From contig DBEYOB010000029.1 of NCBI GenBank assembly GCA_048173955.1, forward strand, positions 1-11,258: 11,258 nt of DNA. The letters are read 5' to 3'. Positions within the stretch are counted from its first letter, which is position 1; the number at the start of each line of letters is the position of its first letter. This DNA is from CAZUFB01 sp048173955. Its GTDB lineage: Bacteria > Actinomycetota > Coriobacteriia > Coriobacteriales > UMGS124. Below the pieces are notes generated by a model, which searched no databases, was not told the DNA's origin, and worked only from the letters and a program-made list of their open reading frames with translations. Of this stretch, positions 5,476 through 10,908 are shown piece after piece. Position numbers and translations under genes: made by a program.

Positions 5476-5643
5476 TTACCTTCTAACCCATCCTCTGCCG
5501 GGTTCCTGGGTCGGCGGAAGGCGGTCACCAGGGCCGATGTGAACGACCCTCGGGTCCCTTACCGCGCCGCCGCGTGGACCGACTTCAACGTACCTTCCGG
5601 GACGCTGGTTGTCTTCACCGGGCTTGTGGATGTTATTGGCCAT
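5476..5643 (-). CDS. YjzC-like small protein, counter-oriented
   Basis: A 55-residue ORF on the strand opposite the early operon, with CGGAG 7 nt before its ATG. Its pattern KPGEDNQRPGRYVEVGPRGG, then DPRVV, GDRLPPTQEPGRGW and VRR follows the YjzC layout (K-P-G…G-x-Y-x-E-x-G…G-D-x-x-P-P-T…W), a short family of unknown function found in Gram-positive bacteria and their phages. The match is from memory. The ordered Gly/Pro/aromatic pattern and clean ribosome site make coding likely. It is flanked by convergent (left) and divergent (right) genes, so it must have its own promoter. It may be a moron gene expressed in the lysogen. Confidence 0.7.
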   Translation of the reverse strand: MANNIHKPGEDNQRPGRYVEVGPRGGAVRDPRVVHIGPGDRLPPTQEPGRGWVRR

Positions 5644-5771
5644 GAAAGCTCCGTTCTCTTAGACAGTAGGCCAAACGTCGATATGCAGTGGGATGCATGC
5701 CCGACAAGGCAAGTTTAACACCATATGTTGTGTATTAGAACACATGTCCGCATTTCCGAGGAGTCTCCACG

Positions 5772-5966
5772 ATGAAGTCGAAACTTAAAGAGGCAATGCT
5801 GTCCAGACACGTGACGGCGAGGCGGCTTGCGGCCGAGATGGGCGTCCACGAGGTCACCGTAAGCCGATGGTGCGGCGACAAAGGGGTTGAGGGCATGACG
5901 CTCAAGAGGCTCGCAGACGTCGCCAAGCGCCTCGGATGCTCGGCAAAGGACCTTTTCGAGGAATAG
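5772..5966 (+). CDS. Small XRE-type HTH regulator
   Basis: A 64-residue protein with GAGGAG 9 nt before the ATG. It is one HTH (ARRLAAEMGVHEVTVSRWCG, then MTLKRLADVAKRLGCSAKDL) ending FEE. It resembles the 69-residue HTH at 6782: M-K/R-S-K start and LGC-x-A-x-DLFE end. It is probably an accessory phage regulator. The 128 bp upstream contain TGTGT-N6-ACACA (5730-5745), a possible operator. The opposite strand carries open frames here, but the HTH signature settles the strand. Its 3' side runs straight into the 5974-6146 stem-loop element. Confidence 0.85.
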   Translation: MKSKLKEAMLSRHVTARRLAAEMGVHEVTVSRWCGDKGVEGMTLKRLADVAKRLGCSAKDLFEE

Positions 5967-5973
5967 CGAAGCA

Positions 5974-6146
5974 CGACCCGCTCCCGCGGGCACGGGCTAA
6001 GGTGTCCTCCTTTCACCCCTAAGCGCCCCGTGCCACCAACACGAGAGGCCGCGCGCCCGCCGGTTGCGCGCGCCGGCCCGGGCAGTCCACCGGGACATGG
6101 CGTCCGCCCGCAAACGGGGCGTGCCCGTGCCCGCGGGGGCGGGTTG
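5974..6146 (+). ncRNA. Candidate structured RNA with 24-bp stem and anti-Shine-Dalgarno loop
   Basis: Bases 5974-5997 pair with 6123-6146 over 24 consecutive positions, 22 Watson-Crick and two G-U pairs that form only if the plus strand is transcribed. The ~125-nt interior can fold as GGUG-UCCUCCUUU-CACC (6001-6017), a bulged GC hairpin at 6047-6078, GGAC-AUGGC-GUCC (6093-6105), and CGCCC-GCAAACG-GGGCG (6105-6121, sharing one base with the previous one). The first loop contains CCUCCUUU, matching the 16S rRNA 3' end, so it could pair with GGAGG ribosome sites. It lies between an HTH gene and a 73-residue gene with no coding signature inside. Alternatives are a MITE-like remnant (no target duplication seen), a large 3'-UTR structure, or a DNA-level element. 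Confidence 0.5.
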
Positions 6147-6173
6147 GAGAATCAAAAGAGTTAGGAGTCAATC

Positions 6174-6395
6174 ATGCAAGAGATCATGGAAGAGAAGACG
6201 CGCATCAGGATGATCATGGGCCTGGGGCCCATCGGCCTCGAGGCGGCCAAGCCCATCACCGAGGGCGCGACCGAGGAGGCGCTGGCAGACGCGGCCACCG
6301 AGGCGATCCTGGGCGAGCTCGTGCGGCGCAGCGTCGACACGAGCCTCAGGCGCTCCGAGGGCAGGGTCGACGTGACCGTGGTGCTGGAGGTGTAG
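6174..6395 (+). CDS. Small acidic protein of unknown function (73 aa)
   Basis: AGGAG lies 7 nt before the ATG, just past the structured element. The chain is Glu/Ala/Ile-rich and likely helical through the middle (EEALADAATEAILGELVRRS), with a final strand-like RVDVTVVLEV. Two more in-frame Met codons occur early, but the first has the right spacing. There is no recognisable domain, membrane segment or HTH. It is flanked by non-coding, structure-rich DNA on both sides and is not visibly coupled to a neighbour. The function is unknown. Confidence 0.65.
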   Translation: MQEIMEEKTRIRMIMGLGPIGLEAAKPITEGATEEALADAATEAILGELVRRSVDTSLRRSEGRVDVTVVLEV

Positions 6396-6634
6396 GCTGG
6401 ACATGGAAACGGCGGGCATCCGCCTGTTGCCGCAGGCTTCGCACCGCCGCCCGGTCCGCTTTCTCTCGCCCTGCATCCGTTTTCCGGTTTCAGCCCCGGC
6501 AGGATTTCCCCACCCTGCCCCGGCCGGTCGCTTTATGCCTGCGCCGGTCGTCGGTCTTTGCGTCTTCGCCGGGTTTCGCCTGTGCGGCGCGGACATCCGC
6601 GGTCTGCGGAAGCGCACCGGCAAATGCGCCTTCG

Positions 6635-6679
6635 GTCGGACGGCTTTCGGAGGTGCCTAGCCTTTACGGCCCGTCCGAC
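6635..6679. repeat. 9-bp perfect inverted repeat with 27-nt loop
   Basis: GTCGGACGG (6635-6643) pairs with CCGTCCGAC (6671-6679), with a shorter GGCT/AGCC inside. It may end transcription or structure the leader upstream of the antirepressor promoter. No T-tract follows. Confidence 0.45.
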
Positions 6680-6751
6680 TCGCGAGAGACCGTGCCCTCA
6701 AAAGGTTGGTCAAGACAACCACCATCCTCTCACGCTGAGGGACGTTGCCAT

Positions 6752-6767
6752 TATAGAACGAACGTTC
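6752..6767 (+). promoter_or_regulatory. LexA/DinR-type SOS box overlapping a -10 element
   Basis: GAAC-GAAC-GTTC (6756-6767) matches the Gram-positive SOS box GAAC-N4-GTTC, with the favoured RNRY spacer. It overlaps TATAGA (6752-6757), a good -10; the -35 region (CTCACG at 17 bp) is weak. A second palindrome, CGAACGTTCG (6759-6768), overlaps it. It lies 15 bp before the HTH gene of the antirepressor pair. LexA bound here should block transcription until DNA damage. Confidence 0.6.
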
Positions 6768-6781
6768 GGAAAGGCCAACCG

Positions 6782-6991
6782 ATGAGGTCGAAAATCTACG
6801 AGCTCTGCCGCGAGAGCGGAATCAGCCACAACGAGCTGGCGAGGAGGTGCGGGATAACCAGGAGGGCACTGGACAAGTACGCCGAGCGCGGGCTGGACAA
6901 CGCCCAGTTCGGGATCATGGTCCGCGTCGCCCGGGTCCTCGGATGCAGGGCCGAGGACCTGTTCGAGGACGAGGAGCGCGGACAGGAGTGA
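6782..6991 (+). CDS. Small HTH regulator upstream of the antirepressor
   Basis: A 69-residue protein; AAAGG lies 7 nt before the ATG. The HTH is LCRESGISHNELARRCGITR, then RALDKYAERGLDNAQF and VARVLGCRAEDLFEDEE. It resembles the 64-residue HTH at 5772 and so may be a paralogue. It is the first gene after the SOS-type box, followed within 80 bp by the antirepressor, so the two are probably cotranscribed. It may autoregulate that unit or assist the antirepressor. The frame stays open 43 codons upstream, but no ribosome site supports that start. Confidence 0.8.
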   Translation: MRSKIYELCRESGISHNELARRCGITRRALDKYAERGLDNAQFGIMVRVARVLGCRAEDLFEDEERGQE

Positions 6992-7107
6992 TGAGACGGA
7001 AGAGGCCCCCGACACCCGCCAAGCCCTGGAAAAGCAAGCGGGCCGTCGGAGGCCGGAAAGGAGGCTGCGCATGCAGCCCGACAAGGGATTATCGCAGACG
7101 GAAGTGA
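6991..7107 (+). CDS. Possible basic 38-aa peptide bridging HTH and antirepressor genes
   Basis: Its ATG overlaps the HTH stop (TGATG) and GGAG is very close (2 nt). The product is highly basic (MRRKRPPTPAKPWKSKRAVG, ending RRRK) and overlaps the antirepressor start by 37 nt. It may serve only to carry ribosomes to the AAGGAGG site of the antirepressor, or be spurious. Confidence 0.3.
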   Translation: MRRKRPPTPAKPWKSKRAVGGRKGGCACSPTRDYRRRK

Positions 7108-7871
7108 AGGATGTAAGTGTCTTCCAGGATGCGGAGTTCGGGCTCGTCCGCGTCCTGGTCGACGACGCAGGAGACCCGTGGTTCGTCGCGAAGGACGTGT
7201 GCGACGCGCTCGGGCTCGGAAGGCAGCAGGATTCTACGAGGTATCTCGACGACGATGAGAAAAGGGAGTGTCTAGTAGACACCCCCGGGGGCAGGCAGAA
7301 GATGGCGTGCGTCTCCGAGCCCGGCCTTTACAAGCTCGTCATGAAGAGCCGCACCGCTACGGCGAAGCGCTTCCAGCGCTGGGTTACCCACACGGTTCTG
7401 CCGTCGATTCGCAAGCACGGAGCCTACGCGACCGACGAGACGGTCGACAGGATCCTCGCGGACCCCGAATTCGGCATCCGGTTGCTGACTGCCCTCAAGA
7501 AGGAGCGCGGCCGCAGCGCGGCGCTCGAGGCGGAGAACGCCGAGCTTCGCCCCAAGGCCCTCTACGCCGACGCGGTCGCCGCGTCGGACGGGACGTGCCT
7601 GGTCGGGGAGCTCGCCAAGATCATGCGCCAGAACGGCGTCGACGTCGGGCAGAACCGCCTGTTCGAGTGGCTTCGGCGCGACGGGTACCTCGGAAACTCC
7701 GGGTGCAACCGCAACGTGCCGACCCAGAGGGCGATGGACATGGGCCTCTTCCGCATCAAGGAGACGGTCGTCACCCACGCCGACGGCCACACGACCGTTA
7801 CCAGGACCCCGAAAGTCACGTCCAAAGGGCGCATCTACTTTGTCAACCGCTACTGCAGGGGGGCAGCGTGA
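7071..7871 (+). CDS. ant: Phage antirepressor, Bro-N plus ANT (KilAC) domains
   Basis: A 266-residue protein with AAGGAGG 7 nt before the ATG. Residues ~15-118 are a Bro-N domain (GDPWFVAKDVCDALGL, RYLDDDEK, VSEPGLYKLVMKSRTATAKR, FQRWVTHTVLPSIRKHGAY). A helical linker at ~139-163 (ALKKERGRSAALEAENAELR) is followed by a C-terminal ANT/KilAC domain at ~162-260 (ASDGTCLVGELAKIMRQNGV, NRLFEWLRRDGYL, KGRIYFVNRY). Antirepressors of this architecture act by binding or displacing phage repressors to trigger lytic growth. It lies downstream of an SOS-type box, which fits a role as the damage-responsive inducer for a repressor lacking a self-cleavage domain. The domain call is strong; the inducing role is inferred. 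Confidence 0.92.
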   Translation: MQPDKGLSQTEVKDVSVFQDAEFGLVRVLVDDAGDPWFVAKDVCDALGLGRQQDSTRYLDDDEKRECLVDTPGGRQKMACVSEPGLYKLVMKSRTATAKRFQRWVTHTVLPSIRKHGAYATDETVDRILADPEFGIRLLTALKKERGRSAALEAENAELRPKALYADAVAASDGTCLVGELAKIMRQNGVDVGQNRLFEWLRRDGYLGNSGCNRNVPTQRAMDMGLFRIKETVVTHADGHTTVTRTPKVTSKGRIYFVNRYCRGAA

Positions 7872-7877
7872 TGCTCT

Positions 7878-8090
7878 ATGGAGAGGCAGTACACCATTCC
7901 GGAGGCCGCCCGCATCCTGGGCAGGTCCGTGCCGACCGTCTACCGATGGATCGCGATGGGGCTGCTCGGCGCCTCGACGCCGCCGGGGCTGTCCCGCGGC
8001 CTGAGCGTGTCGGAGGGCGACATCGAGAGGTGGAGGGAGTCCTGGGAGCCGAGGGGGGCACGGCCGACGCCGTCTCCCTCGTCGCGCTGA
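7878..8090 (+). CDS. Excisionase-family / MerR-like HTH DNA-binding protein
   Basis: A 70-residue protein with the HTH_17 pattern: YTIPEAARILGRSVPTVYRW, IAMGLL, then GLSVSEGDIERWRES. Such proteins are often excisionases or early phage regulators. It starts at the only in-frame ATG after a stop, 6 bp past the antirepressor stop. The ribosome site is an upstream G-run with long spacing, so translation may depend on coupling. Its place far from int argues somewhat against a dedicated Xis; a transcription regulator is equally possible. The Pro/Ser-rich tail is probably unstructured. Confidence 0.75.
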   Translation: MERQYTIPEAARILGRSVPTVYRWIAMGLLGASTPPGLSRGLSVSEGDIERWRESWEPRGARPTPSPSSR

Positions 8091-8149
8091 TCCCGCTCAT
8101 CCCGGCGCTCATCTGGGCGCTGTCGGCCGCGGCTGCGTGGTGCCTCTGA
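8030..8149 (+). CDS. Possible single-helix membrane peptide (39 aa)
   Basis: A GTG-start frame overlaps the end of the excisionase-like gene and encodes a hydrophobic helix (LVALIPLIPALIWALSAAAA) ending WCL. Its TGA overlaps the RusA ATG (TGATG), the arrangement seen at other junctions here. The start codon is not well supported. Its small size and single helix recall the other small membrane ORFs in this region. Confidence 0.4.
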   Translation: MEGVLGAEGGTADAVSLVALIPLIPALIWALSAAAAWCL

Positions 8150-8589
8150 TGGCCCGCGTCGAGGTCATGCTCATGGTCCCCTTCGTGGCCGGCAAGCAGC
8201 GCCCGCGCTTCGCGGGCGGCAGGGCCTACACGCCCGGCGAGACCAGGGAGCGCGAGCGGGAGATATGGGCGGCCTACGTCCGGGCCAGCGAGGAGGCCCA
8301 CGGGCGCCTGGTGAGGGCGCCACGCGGCATCCCGGTGAGCGTATCCGTGGCCGTTGCCGGACCCCTGCCGAAGGGCAGGCCCAGAGGCGTCGAAAGCGAG
8401 CCCTTCACGGTGCGCCCGGACGCCGACAACGTCCTGAAGCTCGTGCTCGACGCGCTCAACCCCAGGCCGGGGGAGCGCGAGGGTGCCTGGGACGACGACG
8501 CCCAGGTGACGTGCGCCGTGGTCATGAAGCTCGACAGGAAGCGCGGGCTCGGGGAGGAGACCGCCGCGACCGTCTCATGGGAGGAGTGA
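8149..8589 (+). CDS. rusA: RusA-family Holliday junction resolvase
   Basis: A 146-residue protein. I prefer the ATG at 8149, overlapping the preceding stop; a GTG at 8137 would add four residues. RusA marks are clear: the N-terminal PFVAGKQRPRF…RAYTP, and the acidic catalytic set RPDADNVLKLVLDALN (Asp91, Asp93) followed by WDDDAQVTC (Asp115-117). It works as a metal-dependent homodimer cutting four-way junctions, here probably resolving intermediates made by the YqaJ/RecT pair encoded next. Length is typical. Its stop lies 1 bp before the next ATG. Confidence 0.9.
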   Translation: MARVEVMLMVPFVAGKQRPRFAGGRAYTPGETREREREIWAAYVRASEEAHGRLVRAPRGIPVSVSVAVAGPLPKGRPRGVESEPFTVRPDADNVLKLVLDALNPRPGEREGAWDDDAQVTCAVVMKLDRKRGLGEETAATVSWEE

Positions 8590-8590
8590 C

Positions 8591-9547
8591 ATGGAGCCCT
8601 ACGAGGTCATCAGGTTCAAGGGGACCGACGAGGAGGTGTCGGCCGCCTGGCGCGCCGAGCGGCGCAAGGGAATCGGCGGCAGCGACGTGGCCGCGATCAT
8701 GGGGCTTTCGCGCTACCGCAGCCCCTACGAGGTCTGGGCCGAGAAGGTCGGAGCGTACGAGCCGCCCGACGTCTCCGGCGTCCAGGCCGTCGAGTGGGGC
8801 AACAGGTTGGAGCCCGTGGTCAAGCAGAAGTACGCCGAGGAGCACCCCGACCGGCTCGCCCGCAGGCTCAACGGTCTGCTGCGATCCAGGGCGCGGCCCT
8901 GGGCGCAGGCTTCGCTCGACTACGAGGTGAGGGACCCCGACCTGGGCTGGGGCGTGCTCGAGATCAAGACCGTGGGCCTGAGAAGGGCGGCCGACTGGGA
9001 GGAGGGCGTCCCCGTCTACTACCTCACGCAGGTGGCCCACTACCTGGGCGTGACGGGCAGGCCCTTCGCCGACGTCGCCGTGCTCGTCGGGGGCCAGGAG
9101 TACCGCGACTACCGGATTATGCGCGATGAGGAGGACGTGGCCGCCGTGGAGGCGGCCGTCGACTCCTTCTGGCGGGACAGGGTAATGGCGGGCGACCCTC
9201 CCCAGGCGGGCGCCGGGGACGGCCCGGCCGTCTTCGCGGCGCACCCGTCGGGCGACGCCTACCTGGTCATGGCCGACGCCGAGTGCCCGGAGCTGGCGCG
9301 CTGGCTCGCGGCCAAAAAGGCCGCCGACGCCGCGAGGTCCGAGCTCGACGCCGCCGCATCGGCCCTCAAGCTCGCCATCGGCGACGCCGAGGGCATCGAC
9401 GCCGACTCCGGGCGCGTCACCTGGCAGAGGGGGACCCGGAGGAAGTTCAGCCGCACCAGGCTCGAGGCCGACTACCCCGGGCTCTACGACACGTACTGCG
9501 AGGAGTCCCCGTGCGACATGGGGCTCAGATGGAGGGAGAGGAAGTAA
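8591..9547 (+). CDS. YqaJ-type (lambda-exonuclease family) recombination nuclease
   Basis: A 318-residue PD-(D/E)XK exonuclease; GGAGGAG lies just before the ATG. Motifs in order: GIGGSDVAAIMGLSRYRSPY (27-46), VEWGNRLEP (Glu74), AQASLDYEV (catalytic Asp110), GVLEIKT (Glu124, Lys126) and YYLTQVAHYLGV (Gln147). The C-terminal third is helical (AKKAADAARSELDAAASALK), then GRVTWQRG and TRRKFSRTRL, as usual in this family. It should resect linear double-stranded ends 5' to 3', leaving single strands for the RecT-like protein, with whose start it overlaps by one base (TAATG). Intact and of normal length. Confidence 0.93.
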   Translation: MEPYEVIRFKGTDEEVSAAWRAERRKGIGGSDVAAIMGLSRYRSPYEVWAEKVGAYEPPDVSGVQAVEWGNRLEPVVKQKYAEEHPDRLARRLNGLLRSRARPWAQASLDYEVRDPDLGWGVLEIKTVGLRRAADWEEGVPVYYLTQVAHYLGVTGRPFADVAVLVGGQEYRDYRIMRDEEDVAAVEAAVDSFWRDRVMAGDPPQAGAGDGPAVFAAHPSGDAYLVMADAECPELARWLAAKKAADAARSELDAAASALKLAIGDAEGIDADSGRVTWQRGTRRKFSRTRLEADYPGLYDTYCEESPCDMGLRWRERK

Positions 9548-10377
9548 TGGGAGAGATCGCAAAGGCGGCCGCCGCCGCAGCGCCAGAGAAGAGGGGCTTC
9601 CGCGACGTCCTGGAGGCCAACTGGGGCCGCATCGCGTCGGTCATGCCCAAGCACGCGAGCCCCGAGAGGCTCTTCCAGATCGCGCTCTCGGCGTACAACA
9701 CCACGCCGCACCTCAAGGAGTGCAGCCCTGGCAGCGTGCTCTCCTGCGTGATGAAGTGCGCGGCGCTGGGCATGGAGCCCTCCGCCGTCGACGGCCTGGG
9801 CAGGGCATACATCCTGCCCTACAAGAACGGCAAGACGGGCCGCTACGAGGCCCAGCTGATACTTGGCTACAAGGGCATGATCGACCTGGCGAGGCGCTCG
9901 GGCCAGCTCGTCGACATCTCGGCGCGCGTCGTGCGCGAGGGCGACGAGTTCGAGTACGCATTCGGCCTCGAGGAGCGGCTGCGCCACGTGCCCTCGACCG
10001 AGCCGCCCGCGGGCCGGCAGGTCACCCACGTCTACATGGTCGCCCACTTCCGCGACGGCGGGCACTACTTCGAGGTCATGAGCCGCGAGGAGGTCGAGGC
10101 CGTCCGCAGGCGCTCCAAGTCCCCCGACAAGGGTCCCTGGGCGACCGACTGGGAGGCCATGGCCAAGAAGACCGTCGTGAGGCGCGCCTTCCCCTTCATG
10201 CCGGTGTCGGTGGAGGCCCAGGAGGCGAGCGCCCAGGACGGCTCGACGCCGCGCTTCGTGGACGCAGACGGCGTGCTCTTCGGCCTTCCCGCGCCCGACC
10301 CCGACGAGCCGGCCGAGCCCGACGCCGTCGAGGTTCCGGAGGGAGGCGGTGAGGGCGATGGAGACCGCCAGGGTTAA
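9547..10377 (+). CDS. recT: RecT-family single-strand annealing protein
   Basis: A 276-residue protein whose ATG overlaps the exonuclease stop (TAATG), with AGAGGA 5 nt upstream. RecT family marks: QIALSAYNTTPHLKECSPGS, VMKCAALGMEP, GRAYILPYKNG, AQLILGYKGMIDLARRSG, then WATDWEAMAKKTVVRRAFPF. The acidic, low-complexity tail (DPDEPAEPDAVEVPEGGGEG) is common in annealing proteins and may contact SSB, encoded three genes downstream. It anneals complementary strands exposed by the exonuclease, promoting phage recombination and repair. The nuclease-annealase pairing matches RecE/RecT and lambda Exo/Beta logic. The family call is secure. Confidence 0.95.
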   Translation: MGEIAKAAAAAAPEKRGFRDVLEANWGRIASVMPKHASPERLFQIALSAYNTTPHLKECSPGSVLSCVMKCAALGMEPSAVDGLGRAYILPYKNGKTGRYEAQLILGYKGMIDLARRSGQLVDISARVVREGDEFEYAFGLEERLRHVPSTEPPAGRQVTHVYMVAHFRDGGHYFEVMSREEVEAVRRRSKSPDKGPWATDWEAMAKKTVVRRAFPFMPVSVEAQEASAQDGSTPRFVDADGVLFGLPAPDPDEPAEPDAVEVPEGGGEGDGDRQG

Positions 10378-10624
10378 CGCTCTGGCCCGGGGCGCGCGCG
10401 ACGACCTCGCCGCCGCGTCCCGGCGCCTCCTGGCGCTGCTCAGGCACCCGGCCGTGCCCTCGGAGGTCGCGTCGGGCGTCGAGGCGGCCGGGCTCAAGGA
10501 GGCGATCTGCCGGGCGCGCGACGCCTGCGGGCGCATCGACTACATGACGAGGGCGCCGGAGCCGCGCGAGGTCGACCCGGACTCCATCCGGGACGACGCC
10601 GAGTCGATGAAGGGGTGGGACTGA
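10349..10624 (+). CDS. Uncharacterised helical protein (91 aa)
   Basis: The GTG has GGAGG 6 nt upstream; an ATG at 10358 is a less likely start. It overlaps the RecT gene by 29 nt, showing a tightly packed operon. The chain is Ala/Arg-rich and helical (VNALARGARDDLAAASRRLL, then LKEAICRARDACGRIDYM) with an acidic end (DPDSIRDDAESMKGWD). No family is recognised. Its position between RecT and SSB suggests an accessory recombination or replication role, which is contextual only. Confidence 0.65.
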   Translation: MRAMETARVNALARGARDDLAAASRRLLALLRHPAVPSEVASGVEAAGLKEAICRARDACGRIDYMTRAPEPREVDPDSIRDDAESMKGWD

Positions 10625-10908
10625 TGGTCGTGGAGTACATGGGATGGAGGGTGGTCCCCTTCAACGGGCTGTGCTGGCGGCTCGAGAAGTGGATACCCGA
10701 CAAGGGGGAGGTGCCGGGGCACTGGTACGGCGTGGAGTGCTACCACTCCAAGCTCGAGGACGCCCTGGAGGCGGTCTACGACCGCGCGTCGCGCGAATCC
10801 GGGCAGACGCACCGGGCGGACACCGAAGAGGGCCGACGCGCCCTCGTGGGCGCCCTTGCGGGCATCCGGGAGGGAATCGCCGAGGCGTGCAGGAGGGCGG
10901 TCGCATGA
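10624..10908 (+). CDS. Uncharacterised phage protein (94 aa)
   Basis: The ATG overlaps the previous stop (TGATG), with AAGGGG 8 nt upstream; a GTG at 10615 is an alternative. The first half is strand-like and Trp-rich (MGWRVVPFNGLCWRLEKWIP, GHWYGVECYHS), the second half helical (LEDALEAVYDRASRESG, GALAGIREGIAEACRRAVA). Its stop overlaps the SSB start (ATGA). The layout suggests a compact alpha/beta fold; I cannot name a family. Confidence 0.7.
   Translation: MVVEYMGWRVVPFNGLCWRLEKWIPDKGEVPGHWYGVECYHSKLEDALEAVYDRASRESGQTHRADTEEGRRALVGALAGIREGIAEACRRAVA

Larger units (their letters stand above)
6396..6781. other. 386-bp stretch with no convincing gene; several hairpins and a promoter
   Basis: An 85-codon plus frame (6403-6660) and a minus frame crossing it are both open, but their translations are Pro/Arg/Gly/Ala-rich without domain features and the start signals are poor, so I do not call genes. 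Hairpins seen: GGCGG-GCAT-CCGCC near 6413, GGCAGG-N10-CCTGCC near 6498-6519, CGCGG-ACAT-CCGCG near 6590, and the long-loop repeat 6635-6679. The plus strand is rich in pyrimidine tracts, unlike neighbouring genes. The last 30 bp hold the SOS-type promoter. Confidence 0.5.

Noticed and set aside
5715..5993. Minus-strand GTG ORF (92 aa) with AAGGAGG about 12 nt upstream
   Set aside because: It lies antisense to the clear HTH gene at 5772 and shows no domain. Its ribosome-site match is the complement of the CCTCCTTT loop of the structured element.
5974..6146. Insertion of a miniature transposable element with 24-bp inverted ends
   Set aside because: No target-site duplication is visible at the flanks, and the two end mismatches are exactly those tolerated as G-U in RNA, favouring an RNA structure.
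6168..6623. 151-codon minus frame
   Set aside because: It covers the supported 73-aa plus gene in antisense and is low complexity with no ribosome site.
6403..6660. 85-codon plus frame after the 73-aa gene
   Set aside because: Pro/Arg/Gly-rich, no domain, weak start context and overlap with several hairpins. Kept as a test under findings, not as a gene.
8522..9562. 346-codon minus frame
   Set aside because: Shadow of the YqaJ nuclease gene, which has its full motif set on the plus strand.
9484..10536. 350-codon minus frame
   Set aside because: Shadow of the RecT-family gene; no motif on the minus strand.
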